This document shows positions 51,819-60,809 of a stretch of 64,000 nucleotides of DNA, one piece after another. How positions within the stretch are numbered: position 1 is the stretch's first letter; every line of letters begins with the position of its first letter. The notes under the pieces are model-generated. The model saw only the letters and a list, made by a program, of their open reading frames with translations. It did no database searches and was not told the DNA's origin. The position numbers and the translations under genes are program-made. This DNA is from Pikeienuella litoralis (GTDB lineage: Bacteria > Pseudomonadota > Alphaproteobacteria > Rhodobacterales > Rhodobacteraceae): NCBI RefSeq assembly GCF_037646705.1, contig NZ_JBBHER010000001.1, positions 124,001-188,000 of the forward strand, in the 5' to 3' direction.

Positions 51819-53333
51819 TCAGGCCGAAGCCGCGACCGCGAACTCGGTCATCATTCCCGAGGCGAGATGCGGCATGTGATGGCAATGCAGCATCCAGCGC
51901 GCGGCCTCGCCGGCGTCGAGCGCGACATCGACCATCGACATCGGCGGCGCGTAAACGGTGTCCCGCACCGCGCCCGACACCGCGCGGCCGTTCAGCCCGA
52001 CGACCTGGAACGCGTGGCCATGAAGATGCATCGGGTGGCCCATCATCGACATGTTGTGGAACGACAGCACGACACGCTCGCCGCTCCGCTCGCCGCTCCG
52101 CGCGACGACCGGGCGATGCCGGCCCCAGACGGCGCCGTCGATCGTCCACACATAGGGCTGCATCGAGCCGCCCAGCATCAACACCCGGCGGCGGTCCACC
52201 GGCCGATCCGGCAGGGCGTCCAGCGCGCTCAGGCGCGCCTCCTGCGCGAGATCGGTGTCGAAGGCCGGCGCCTCGGTCTCCGCCAACGCCGGGAGCCGGC
52301 GGATCTCGGCGCCTTTGGTGGCGAGGATCAGGCCGGTCCGCTCGCGCGCGCCTTCCCGCAATGCGAGGATCGGCCAGGCGCCGCCCTCGTTCGGCAGGTC
52401 GATCTCGAGATCGAGCCGCTGCCCCATCGCCAGCCCGAACCGGCCGCCCGAAAGCGGCTGGACCGCGTGCCCATCCACCGCGACGAGCCGGGCCTGCGCC
52501 GCCCCGGTCTCGATCCAGAACACCGTGGCCGCGGCGGCGTTGATGACCCGGAGCCGGATGCGCCCGCCCCGCTCGACCCGCACCACCTCGGGGTCCGACA
52601 GGGTCCGGTCGTTGGCGAGATAGGCGTCCCAGTCATGATCGTTCAGATCCATGGCCATACCCATCATGCCGCCCGCGCCGCCCATGCCGCCCATGGGCAT
52701 GTTCCGCATCGGCATGTCCCCCATGGCGCCATGGCCCATCCCCGCGCCCATGCCGCGCATCGGCATGCCGGCCCCCGGGGCCGCGCCGGCGCCATGTCCC
52801 GCGTGGATTTCGGCCAGAACCTCCTCGGGGGATTTGAACGAGAAGTCGTGCAGGAACAGCGTGACCTCCTGCCGGTCGGCGGTCAGGTCGTCCGGCGCCC
52901 GAACGATCAGCGGCGCGGCGAGCAGGCGCATCTCCTGGATCGGCACATGGCTGTGCATCCAGTGCGTGCCCGGCCGGGCCTCGAAATCATAGGATCGGGT
53001 CTCTCCCGGCGCCAGAAGCGGCATCGGGATGTCCGGCACGCCGTCCTGCGCGTTGGGCGGAATTTGGCCATGCCAGTGGATGATCGCGCCAACATCGAGG
53101 TCGTTGGTCAGATCGACCCGGAACCTCTGTCCGGGGTCGAGAATCAGGCCCTGCCCACTGGGGCCGGCCAGACCGAAGACCGTGGCCGCGCGCCCGTCGA
53201 TATCCAGCGTGCGGGTCGCGGCGGACAGGGCGAGAGGCGCCGCCGCCTGCGCCATGGCGGCGCGCGGAAGCTGTGCGGAGGCAAGCGCCGCCGCGCTTGC
53301 GGCGAGAAAGCCGCGTCGCGAAAAGGTGTTCAT
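51819..53333 (-). CDS. multicopper oxidase with Met-rich insertion (CopA/CueO type)
   Basis: A periplasmic three-domain laccase-like oxidase of 504 residues, probably oxidising Cu(I) to protect the cell. Twin-arginine signal SRRGFLAAS (5-13). Copper ligands: HWH (86-88), HSH (127-129) with His124, then HPMHLHGH and HCHHMPHLASGM at the C-terminus (type 1 Cys in HCH). Residues 190-228 hold 14 Met, like the Met-rich segment that captures Cu(I) in CueO/CopA. It is downstream of a Cys/His/Met-rich exported protein gene on the same strand, suggesting one copper-resistance unit. Confidence 0.93.
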   Translation of the reverse strand: MNTFSRRGFLAASAAALASAQLPRAAMAQAAAPLALSAATRTLDIDGRAATVFGLAGPSGQGLILDPGQRFRVDLTNDLDVGAIIHWHGQIPPNAQDGVPDIPMPLLAPGETRSYDFEARPGTHWMHSHVPIQEMRLLAAPLIVRAPDDLTADRQEVTLFLHDFSFKSPEEVLAEIHAGHGAGAAPGAGMPMRGMGAGMGHGAMGDMPMRNMPMGGMGGAGGMMGMAMDLNDHDWDAYLANDRTLSDPEVVRVERGGRIRLRVINAAAATVFWIETGAAQARLVAVDGHAVQPLSGGRFGLAMGQRLDLEIDLPNEGGAWPILALREGARERTGLILATKGAEIRRLPALAETEAPAFDTDLAQEARLSALDALPDRPVDRRRVLMLGGSMQPYVWTIDGAVWGRHRPVVARSGERSGERVVLSFHNMSMMGHPMHLHGHAFQVVGLNGRAVSGAVRDTVYAPPMSMVDVALDAGEAARWMLHCHHMPHLASGMMTEFAVAASA

Positions 53334-53405
53334 TATCGTCTCCTCGGGACGTTCCGTCCCGTCAAAATCACCGATGGAGCGCCGCGGGCCTCGGCCCGTG
53401 CGCGA

Positions 53406-53762
53406 TCAGAGGAGACGTGATTTTGGGGGGCGCTCGTTCAGCGCGGGCGCCCGGCCGGCGTGGGTCGCCTCGGGCGGCGGGCCAAGGCTGACGGGCTCGT
53501 ATCCGCGCCCGGCGCCCGCGTCCGGCGCCGTCAGGAAGGCGGAAAGCCCCGCGCAGACGAACACGCACATGGCGGAATCGGCTGATTCACACGGCTGTTC
53601 GACGTTGCAGGGAAGCGCGCAACCGGCCGACGCCTGCATCATTCCGCCGGCGTGAGCCGCATGGTCCGGCGCGACGCTCATGCGCGCCGCATGCGCGGAG
53701 GCGACCGTCGCGGCCAAGGCGATCGCGAGGATGGCGAGCATGGAGATGATCCGTGAGACCAT
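53406..53762 (-). CDS. exported Cys/His/Met-rich small protein, probable metal binder
   Basis: A 118-residue protein with a signal peptide (about 1-26). The mature part has clusters DHAAHAGGMM, GCALPCNVEQPC and AMCVFVC, six Cys in all in about 25 residues, and a second weakly hydrophobic stretch, then a Pro-rich tail ending RPPKSRLL. It lies 72 bases upstream of the multicopper oxidase gene on the same strand. A copper-binding or chaperone role is likely from content and place. No domain name can be given with certainty; DUF2946-like proteins look similar. Confidence 0.65.
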   Translation of the reverse strand: MVSRIISMLAILAIALAATVASAHAARMSVAPDHAAHAGGMMQASAGCALPCNVEQPCESADSAMCVFVCAGLSAFLTAPDAGAGRGYEPVSLGPPPEATHAGRAPALNERPPKSRLL

Positions 53763-53937
53763 GCGATGAAGATTAGGCGCCGCTTGGACGAATGTCCATC
53801 GCCGGAGGCGGCGCGCCCCCTGGCGAATCATCACCTCGGCGTGACGCAAAACGGGGGGCTCCGGGTCGCCGGAGCCCCCCGTATCGCCGAAAATCATTTG
53901 CAATACTGTCCCGGTCGAAACGCCCGCCGGCCCCGCG

Positions 53938-55323
53938 TCACGGCTCGTGCGGGGCGGCGTCAGGCGCTGGCCCCGGTCGGCGCGGGAGGGGCGCATCCTC
54001 CACCGGCAAATGGATAGACGCCTCGATTCCCGATGAAGCGCCGGGACGCGGTGATGTCAGAACCAGCGGGCTTTCGATACGGTCGGCGATGGCGGCGACG
54101 ATGGCGAGGCCCAGCCCGCCGCCATCGGCGCTTGCGCCCCCGCGCTCGAACCGGGCTGTCAGACGGGCCAGAGTTTCAGGGGGGAGGACGGGCCCCTCGT
54201 TTGCGACGGTCAACCGCCCGCCAGGCGTCAAAGTCACCTCGATCGGGGCGGCGTCGGCGCCGTGACGCACAGCGTTCTCCACCAGATTCCGACACAGGAT
54301 CGCGAAGGCGTCGGGATCGAGATTTGACATCACCGGCGCCTTCGGCAGCGTCAGCGCGATGCGGTCGGACGCTCCGGTTCGCGCGATATCCTCGATCACG
54401 ACGCGCGCGACGGGGCTGAGATCCGCAGGCCGATCCAGACGAAGCCGTCCGCCCTCGGCTCTTGCGAGTTGCATGAGGCGTTCGGACAGGCGCGTCAGCC
54501 GCTTGAGGGTGGCCTCGATGTCGGCCGCGCGCGCCCCGGCGGCCGGGTCGCGGGTTTCCGACCGCAGGCGCTGCGCTTGCGCGATGGCGCCGGCCAGAGG
54601 CGTGCGCAGCTCATGCGCGGCGTTTGCGGCGAAGCTGCGCTCGGCGTCGAAGGTGGCCTTGAGCCGGGTGAGCAGCCGGTTCAGAGTGATCGCGACAGGC
54701 GCGATCTCGGACGGGATGTCTCCGCTTGGAACAGGGGACAGATCCCGCGCGTTGCGCGCATCGAGCCGATCGCGAAAGCGCCGTAGCGGGGCGAAGCTCG
54801 CCCTGATGACGAGAACGATGGACAGAAGCGCAAGGGGCGCCACGATCAGCAGGGGCAGCCCCAGGCCCAACCGGATCTCGCGCGCGACGGCGGCGCGGCG
54901 CTCCAGCGGCTCGGCGACCGTGATCCTGATCGTCCCCTGCAGCGCATCGTCGTTGTAGAGCCGGTGGGCCGCCGTGCGGCGGAAGCCCGGCCCGTCATAG
55001 GCGGGGAACACCGCAGGGTCCGCTTCGTGCGATTGCAGCAGAACGAGCCCATCGGCGTCGCGAACGATATAGGTGAAGAACTCGTCATGCGCGCGGATCA
55101 CGCCAAGCCGTTGCGTGACGCCGTCATCCTCGCGCCCGACGATCTCCACGACGACCAGCGGCAGGAGGCGCTGCGCGGTTTCCTGCAATGCGGAATCGAA
55201 GACCTCGTCCATCTCGTCCCGCAGGATCACGGACGTCACGGAGGCGGCGGCGATCCACAGAACCGTCAGCAGAACGCCGAGGGACAGGCCCAGCCGCGCC
55301 TGCAGGCTCCGTGGCGGCCTCAT
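53938..55323 (-). CDS. membrane sensor histidine kinase (QseC/EnvZ type)
   Basis: A 461-residue kinase with two membrane helices (about 12-34 and 157-176) around a periplasmic sensor of about 120 residues. A HAMP linker follows, then HisKA with His237 in AANAAHELRTPLAG, and an ATPase domain with the CRNLVENAVRHG N box and GGGLGLAIVAA G box. The ATG at 55323 overlaps the stop of the response-regulator gene (ATGA). The pair is divergent from a PepSY gene, its likely target. The stimulus may be metal or membrane redox state, inferred only from neighbours. Confidence 0.92.
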   Translation of the reverse strand: MRPPRSLQARLGLSLGVLLTVLWIAAASVTSVILRDEMDEVFDSALQETAQRLLPLVVVEIVGREDDGVTQRLGVIRAHDEFFTYIVRDADGLVLLQSHEADPAVFPAYDGPGFRRTAAHRLYNDDALQGTIRITVAEPLERRAAVAREIRLGLGLPLLIVAPLALLSIVLVIRASFAPLRRFRDRLDARNARDLSPVPSGDIPSEIAPVAITLNRLLTRLKATFDAERSFAANAAHELRTPLAGAIAQAQRLRSETRDPAAGARAADIEATLKRLTRLSERLMQLARAEGGRLRLDRPADLSPVARVVIEDIARTGASDRIALTLPKAPVMSNLDPDAFAILCRNLVENAVRHGADAAPIEVTLTPGGRLTVANEGPVLPPETLARLTARFERGGASADGGGLGLAIVAAIADRIESPLVLTSPRPGASSGIEASIHLPVEDAPLPRRPGPAPDAAPHEP

Positions 55324-55979
55324 GGTGTCCCCAGCCGATAGCCGAGGCCGCGTTCGGTCTCGATGAACTTTGGCCCCAGCTTCTTGCGCAGGCGGCTGAC
55401 ATGGACCTCGATGGTGTTGCTCTCCACCTCCGAGTCGAAGGCGTAGAGCTTCTCCTCCAGCTGCGGCTTGGACAGAAGCTGCCCGGGGCGGGACAGGAAC
55501 GCTTCGAAGAGCGCCCATTCGCGAGCGGTCAGCTGAACCGGTTTTCCGTCGCGGCGGACGCTGCGTGCGGCGAGGTCGATCTCAAGTGCCCCGTGGGTGA
55601 CGATCGGATTCGGGTTGCCGGAGTAGCGCCGGGCGACCGAGCCGATCCGCGCGGAAAGCTCGGCAAGGTCGAACGGCTTCACGAGGTAGTCGTCGGCGCC
55701 CGCGTTGAGCCCCTCGATCCGGTCCGAAATCTGGTCGAGCGCGGTGAGGATGATCACCGGCGTCACGTCGCCCTGCGCGCGCAGGCTCTTCAGGAAGCCG
55801 ATGCCGCGGCCATCGGGCAGCATCAGATCGAGCAGCGCCAGATCGTAGGCGGCGCCCGCCATGGCGTCCTTCGCCTCATCGAGCCGCGTGACCCAGTCGA
55901 CCGAGTGGCCGTCGCCCGCGATCTGGTCCCGCACGGCGGCGCCCAGCACGGTGTCGTCCTCGATCAGCAGGATGCGCAT
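55320..55979 (-). CDS. OmpR/QseB-type response regulator
   Basis: A 219-residue DNA-binding regulator. Receiver domain 1-115: acidic Asp8/Asp9, phospho-acceptor Asp51 (LALLDLMLP) and Lys in LVKPF. Winged-helix domain about 125-219 with LTAREWALFEAFLSRPGQLLSK and the final HVSRLRKKLGP turn. The ATG at 55979 starts with the classical MRILLIEDD; longer readings add a tail with no family match. Upstream of the kinase gene and overlapping with it by four bases. Acts most likely on the divergent PepSY/ferric-reductase operon. Confidence 0.94.
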   Translation of the reverse strand: MRILLIEDDTVLGAAVRDQIAGDGHSVDWVTRLDEAKDAMAGAAYDLALLDLMLPDGRGIGFLKSLRAQGDVTPVIILTALDQISDRIEGLNAGADDYLVKPFDLAELSARIGSVARRYSGNPNPIVTHGALEIDLAARSVRRDGKPVQLTAREWALFEAFLSRPGQLLSKPQLEEKLYAFDSEVESNTIEVHVSRLRKKLGPKFIETERGLGYRLGTP

Positions 55980-56124
55980 CTCTGGTCCCGTTCCTTTCGC
56001 GATGACCCTCCATGATCCGTCCGGCTGACGCAAACCTGACGGCGCCAGGGCCCGCGCGTCAGGCTCCTGTCAGCTTCGCCCGGCATGAGATGCGTCAGGA
56101 TCAACGCGGCAAGGAGTTTGGCTC

Positions 56125-56442
56125 ATGAAGAAGACATTGACAATTCTCGGCTTTCTCGCGGTCTTCTCGGCCGGGGCGGCGTCGGCTGACGACGACTGCT
56201 TCGTGCCGATGGCGGACTGGCAGCCGCGGGACGCCGTGGCGCGGCTGGCCGAAGAGAACGGCTGGAAGGTTCGCCGCATCAAGATCGACGACGGCTGTTA
56301 TGAGATCGACGGCCATGACGCCGAGGGGCGCCCGATCGAGGTGACGGTTCATCCCGGCACGCTGCAGGTGATCGAATTCGAATACGAGGACGATGATGAC
56401 GATCGCCCCCGCAGGGATCGGGGTGTGAAAAGCAATGACTGA
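56125..56442 (+). CDS. exported PepSY-domain protein
   Basis: A 105-residue periplasmic protein with a signal peptide (about 1-21, cut before DDDC). The PepSY domain covers about 30-90 (AVARLAEENGWKVRRIKIDDGCYEIDGHDAEGRPIEV). The tail is very acidic and then basic. Such small PepSY proteins are common targets of OmpR-type two-component systems and are found with flavocytochrome-like partners. The next gene overlaps its end by eight bases. Function is unclear; inhibition of proteases or binding of metals have been proposed for the family. Confidence 0.88.
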   Translation: MKKTLTILGFLAVFSAGAASADDDCFVPMADWQPRDAVARLAEENGWKVRRIKIDDGCYEIDGHDAEGRPIEVTVHPGTLQVIEFEYEDDDDDRPRRDRGVKSND

Positions 56443-57790
56443 TGCGGCGCGCCAGGCGAGCACGGTTCGCCTGGCTCCGGGCCGTCGCTCCACCCGCTGG
56501 CGCTCGGCCGGCGGCGACGCCCTGCGTTTGATCGGCCCCTTGCTGGCCGCGACGCCATGCGTTCTGGCGGGCGTTCTCGGCCTCGCCGCTTACGCGCCCT
56601 ATGGCGCGGATGCGGCCATCGGGGTCGGCGTCGGGGCCGCGGCGCTCGTCGCCATGAGCGAGGCCCTGATCCTCGCGGCGCGCCCGCGCCTGCTGGAGCC
56701 GTTGTTTGGCGGGCTCGACCGCATGTATCGGGCGCACAAGTGGCTGGGCGTATCCGCATTGATCCTGATGATCCTGCACGACCAGTTCGAGCCCGATTTC
56801 GGGCGCGCGGTCCGGGAGACGGGCCTGGGCGAGCTGGCCGGCGACGCAGGCGGGCTCGCCTTCAATGCGCTGCTTGCGCTGATCGCGATCAGCTGGTTCC
56901 GGCGGCTGCCATTCATCCGGCTGGAGATTCCCTATCAGCTCTGGCGGTTCAGCCATCGCTTCATGGGCGCCCTGTTCGCCGTCGTCGTGTTTCACCAGTT
57001 CTTCGTCGATACGCCGACCGGGGCCGGGCCGTCGCTCTCGGCGCTTCTGAACACGTTCGGCGCGGCGGGGGTGATCGCCTGGATTCATACCGAATTCGTC
57101 GCGCCGCGCCTGCGGCGGAGGGAGTTCACGGTCAGCGAGGTCAGCCGGCTTGGAGACACCACCGCGGTGACTTTGACGCCCAAGGGGCGGGCCATGCGCT
57201 GGCGGCCGGGGCAATTCGCCTTTTTCAGCGCGCCTGAGGCGGGATTGTCCGAGCCGCATCCCTTCACGATCGTCGGCGCCCCGCGCCCCGACGGCGCGCT
57301 GACGCTGGCCATCCGCGCGCTCGGCGGCTGGACCCGGCGCCTGCCCGGCGCCTTGCGGGCCGGGATGAGCGTGCGGGTCGAAGGGCCCTATGGCCGGTTC
57401 GACTTCCGCGAGGGCGGCGCGCGCCAGATCTGGCTCGCCGGCGGCGTCGGCGTCACGCCGTTCCTCGCATGGGCGGAGAGCCTGACCGAGGCGGAGCGGC
57501 GCGACATTCACCTCGTTTATTGCGTCCGCGCGCCCGAAGACGCGATCGGGGTGGAGACCCTGAAGGCGGCGGCCGCGCGCAATCCGCGGTTCAGCTTCAA
57601 GGTGGTTCCGACCGCGCGCGACGGTCGCCTGACCGCCGAGCGTCTGATCGAAACGGCGCCGTTCGCGGTCGGAAAGGCCGACCTCTGGTTCTGCGGCCCG
57701 CCGGGTCTGAAGGCTGGGGTCCTCAAAGGGCTGAAGGCGTTGGGCCAGACGCCGCGCCGGGTGCGTTTCGAGCATTTCGAATTTGCTTGA
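56435..57790 (+). CDS. ferric-reductase-like transmembrane flavoprotein (NOX/FRE type)
   Basis: A 451-residue protein. The N-terminal half has about six membrane helices with paired His residues (YRAHKWLG, LMILHDQFE, FSHRFMG, VVFHQFF) that likely bind two haems. The C-terminal half is a ferredoxin-NADP-reductase-type module: FAD block HPFTIVGAP with RPGQFAFF before it, and NAD(P) block AGGVGVTPFLAW and the final WFCGPPG. Electrons would pass from NAD(P)H to a metal or O2 across the membrane. It overlaps the PepSY gene by eight bases and is probably controlled by the divergent two-component pair. Confidence 0.88.
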   Translation: MTDAARQASTVRLAPGRRSTRWRSAGGDALRLIGPLLAATPCVLAGVLGLAAYAPYGADAAIGVGVGAAALVAMSEALILAARPRLLEPLFGGLDRMYRAHKWLGVSALILMILHDQFEPDFGRAVRETGLGELAGDAGGLAFNALLALIAISWFRRLPFIRLEIPYQLWRFSHRFMGALFAVVVFHQFFVDTPTGAGPSLSALLNTFGAAGVIAWIHTEFVAPRLRRREFTVSEVSRLGDTTAVTLTPKGRAMRWRPGQFAFFSAPEAGLSEPHPFTIVGAPRPDGALTLAIRALGGWTRRLPGALRAGMSVRVEGPYGRFDFREGGARQIWLAGGVGVTPFLAWAESLTEAERRDIHLVYCVRAPEDAIGVETLKAAAARNPRFSFKVVPTARDGRLTAERLIETAPFAVGKADLWFCGPPGLKAGVLKGLKALGQTPRRVRFEHFEFA

Positions 57791-57898
57791 GGCGCGGCCC
57801 TTCCTGACGGCGAGCCGAAGCGGGACTGTCCGCGCTGTCAGGCCTCTCTCGGGCCGGATTCCCAGATTGGTCTCGGCGAATGAAAGGAAAACCCCGCC

Positions 57899-58183
57899 AT
57901 GCGAGAGATCGACTCAAGGGCGCGAGCGGGCTCGGCCCCGCCGGTGTTGAAGCGCGCCCTGGGGGCGAGCCATTCGACGGCGATCCGCCGGATCGGCGCT
58001 TTCAAGGACGCGATCTCGCCCCGCGGCCCCGCCGAGGCTCCGGCGAAGAAGGCGCGCGACGCCGCGTCTTCGGCGACGCCAGCCGCCGCGCGCCCTCTCA
58101 CGAGAGGCATTGCCGCCGTCAAGGCGAGGGCTCATGCTGGCAGACCCCGACATTCTTGTCCGGCAACCGGGTCGACGATGTGA
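57899..58183 (+). CDS. 94-residue ORF coupled to the P1B-4 ATPase gene
   Basis: A basic, Ala/Arg/Ser-rich frame with mostly G or C in third positions, AAAGGA about eleven bases before the ATG, and a stop overlapping the next start (GTGA). It has one Cys and no signal peptide or membrane segment. These features argue for translation, but the amino-acid make-up is low-complexity and could be a chance frame in GC-rich DNA. No family is recognised. Confidence 0.4.
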   Translation: MREIDSRARAGSAPPVLKRALGASHSTAIRRIGAFKDAISPRGPAEAPAKKARDAASSATPAAARPLTRGIAAVKARAHAGRPRHSCPATGSTM

Positions 58184-60177
58184 GAAATCTGTTCGCCGCG
58201 GATCGCATGATGGCGCTGACCATCCTGACCGTCCTCGGGATGCTCATGGCCGTTCTCGGTCTATGGCCGCTGCGGGGCGTCGGCGCCGAGCTTTTCTCTC
58301 TCGCCGGTCTGGCGCTCGTATATCTGGCCGGGGGGCTGCCGGCGACATGGCGGGCGCTCGTCGCGCTCTGGGAAGATCATATTCTCGATATCGATCTGTT
58401 GATGGTCGTCGCGGCCATAGCGGCGGCGGTCGTCGGCGCGCCCTTCGAAGGCGCGGTGCTGCTCACCCTTTTCAGCGTCTCGACAACTCTGGAGGGCCGG
58501 GCGCTTGGGCGGGCGCGGCGCGCCGTCGAGGCCTTGATGGCGCTTCGTCCCGAGACGGCGTTGCGAAAGGCGCCCGATGGCGTCGTCACGGAGATTCCGG
58601 CCGCGGAGCTGAAGACGGGCGACATCGTCGTGTTGCGGCCGGGCGCGCGCGTGCCCGCCGACGCGGTGATCGTCAGCGGCCGCGGCTCGCTCGACGAGGC
58701 GAACATCACCGGCGAGTCCATGCCCGTCACCAAGCAGCGGGGCGCGCAGGTTTTCGAAGCGACGGTGAATATCGACGGCGTGCTTGAGGCGGCCGTCACC
58801 AAGACGGTCGAGGAAAGCACCGTCGCGCGGATGATCGCCCTCGTGACCGAGGCGCAGGCCGCGAAGGCCCCGTCCGAACGCTTCAGCGCGTGGTTCGGGC
58901 GGCGATACACGATCGCGGTCATGGTCGGCGCCATTCTCGCCTTCGCGGTCTTCATCTGGCTTGGGCGCGACTGGCATGAGGCGCTCTACCGGGCCGCGAC
59001 CCTGCTGGTGGCGGCGAGCCCCTGCGCGATCGTCATCTCGGTGCCCGCCGCGATCCTCTCCGCGCTTTCGGCCGCCGCGCGGGGGGGCGTGTTGTTCAAG
59101 GGCGGGGCCGCGCTCGAAACGCTCGCGGCGGTCGACACCTTCGCGTTCGACAAGACGGGAACGCTGACCACCGGCAAGGCGTCCGTCACCAGGCTGGTCG
59201 CGCTTGACGGCGATGAGCGGGGCTTCCTGTCCCTGCTGGCCGGCCTCGAGGCGCAGTCGGAGCATCCCAGCGGCGCGGCCATCCGGCGGGAGGCGACCAT
59301 CCGCGGGAGCGAACCCGTCGAGGCGAGGAACGTGATCAACTGGCCAAGCGAGGGGATCGTCGGCGACGCGGATGGCGGCAGGCTCTGGGCGGGCAATCCG
59401 CGCATGGCGGCGCGGATGGGGGCCTCGATCGACCACGCGGCGGTGAGGGCGCTGGCGGAGAATACGCAGACCGTCATCTACTTCGGGCAGGGCGCCATGC
59501 TGCTCGGGGCCGTCAGCATCGCCGATCAGGCCCGCGCGAGCTCCGGACCTGCGCTCGCCGCGCTTCGGGAAGGCGGCGTCCGGAAGATCATCATGATGAC
59601 CGGCGATCGCCGCCCGGTCGCGTTGCGGATTGGCGGCGAACTCGGCCTTCACGCCGACGAGATCCACGCCGACATGCTCCCCGAGGACAAGGTCCGCATG
59701 ATCGGCGCGCTCGCGGCCAAGGGCAAGGTCGCGTTCGTCGGGGATGGCGTCAACGACGCGGCGGCGCTGGCGCGCGCGGATGTGGGGATCGCGATGGGCG
59801 CGGCGGGATCGGAGGTCGCGCTTCAGGCCGCCGACGTCGCGCTGCTGTCGGAGGACATCGGGCGGCTCGCGGAGGCGCATCGACTGGCGCGCCGAACCGC
59901 TGCGATCATCCGGCAGAACCTGATCTTCGCCATGGGCGCCATGGTCGTGCTGGTGATTGGCGGATTGTTCTTCGATCTGCCCCTGCCGCTGGCCGTGGTC
60001 GGCCACGAAGGCGGCACGGTTCTGGTGGTGCTCAATGGCTTGCGCATGCTCCGGGCCTCCGTTCTGCATGGCGGAGCGAAGAAGCCCGACGCGGCCGGCG
60101 CGTCCATTCTCCCGGACCCGAGCCGGCCCGACCCGCCGCGGTCCTACTGGAGAAAGATACAGAGGCGCGGGGGCTGA
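58180..60177 (+). CDS. P1B-4-type heavy-metal ATPase (Co2+/Fe2+/Zn2+ exporter class)
   Basis: A 665-residue metal-pumping ATPase. TGES 177-180, SPC 280-282 in the metal-gating helix, DKTGT 324-328 (phospho-Asp324), HP 362-363, GDGVND 521-526 and HEGGT 609-613. The SPC plus HEGGT pair is diagnostic of the P1B-4 class (CoaT, CtpD, PfeT), which exports cobalt or iron. No N-terminal metal-binding domain is present, also typical of this class. The GTG start at 58180 is chosen because it overlaps the upstream ORF stop; the longer in-frame reading is Arg-rich and unlike the family. An ATG at 58207 is possible. Confidence 0.92.
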   Translation: MRNLFAADRMMALTILTVLGMLMAVLGLWPLRGVGAELFSLAGLALVYLAGGLPATWRALVALWEDHILDIDLLMVVAAIAAAVVGAPFEGAVLLTLFSVSTTLEGRALGRARRAVEALMALRPETALRKAPDGVVTEIPAAELKTGDIVVLRPGARVPADAVIVSGRGSLDEANITGESMPVTKQRGAQVFEATVNIDGVLEAAVTKTVEESTVARMIALVTEAQAAKAPSERFSAWFGRRYTIAVMVGAILAFAVFIWLGRDWHEALYRAATLLVAASPCAIVISVPAAILSALSAAARGGVLFKGGAALETLAAVDTFAFDKTGTLTTGKASVTRLVALDGDERGFLSLLAGLEAQSEHPSGAAIRREATIRGSEPVEARNVINWPSEGIVGDADGGRLWAGNPRMAARMGASIDHAAVRALAENTQTVIYFGQGAMLLGAVSIADQARASSGPALAALREGGVRKIIMMTGDRRPVALRIGGELGLHADEIHADMLPEDKVRMIGALAAKGKVAFVGDGVNDAAALARADVGIAMGAAGSEVALQAADVALLSEDIGRLAEAHRLARRTAAIIRQNLIFAMGAMVVLVIGGLFFDLPLPLAVVGHEGGTVLVVLNGLRMLRASVLHGGAKKPDAAGASILPDPSRPDPPRSYWRKIQRRGG

Positions 60178-60809
60178 CTTCTCCGCGCCGCCCGGTCCCG
60201 GCGTTTGATGGGATGGAGCGATTGCGCCGGTTTTCGCTCAACCAGACGCGCGCGCCGCATCGCTGTTCGGCCCTGAACGGCCTCCGCCCGGATCGGAGAA
60301 CGGGACAAAGGATGCGGGAGCGCCGCCCGCAAGTTGCGGATGCCGCGCCAGATCGGCAGGGCCGACATCGTTCACGACTTGCGCACATATGCGTTCCGGG
60401 GGGCGAAACCGTCGCCGGATCGCTTGAAAGGCGCGGAATGGACCCCGTAAGCTGATCGGCGGATGCGGCGATCGACATGAACAAGGCTGCAGTCGCAGAT
60501 CGCCCGTCAGGATGCTCGCAAATAGAAGGATCCAGGCGCATATTGAGCTTTCGGCCCATCTCCAGCAGTTCGCCGTGCGGGCTTTGCGGTCGCCGTTCGG
60601 CGGCTTTTCTCGATCTGCGAAAGAGGCCGCCGGTAAAACCGCCGCGCCTGAAAGATCAAATCCGCTCGAAGAGAACGGCGGAGCAAGAAGATATGCCTGA
60701 ACCGAGGGGCGCGAGAACTGTCGACGCTCGCGCCTATCCGCTATATGTTCGGCGCCGCATCCGGCGCGGAGGGCGGTGGGCGCCTGCGTGGGTGTTTTCG
60801 GAGCGATGA
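60178..60809. other. 632-base stretch without a supportable gene
   Basis: Several short frames exist but none has a convincing composition, ribosome site or recognisable motif. The part from about 60480 to 60720 is less GC-rich than the rest. It may hold a decayed gene plus the promoter of the RND operon; no clear -35/-10 pair stands out. Confidence 0.5.

Noticed and set aside
52650..52790. A repeated Met/Gly-coding DNA stretch as a possible tandem repeat or sequencing error
   Set aside because: The frame of the oxidase continues through it, and Met-rich inserts are normal in copper-handling oxidases.
57880..58179. A 100-residue N-terminal extension of the P1B-4 ATPase
   Set aside because: The extension is Arg-rich with no metal-binding domain, out of line with P1B-4 proteins. 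GTG 58180 overlaps the upstream stop and gives the usual N-terminus.
60477..60809. A 110-codon plus-strand frame before the RND adaptor gene
   Set aside because: No ribosome site, mixed composition and no motif.
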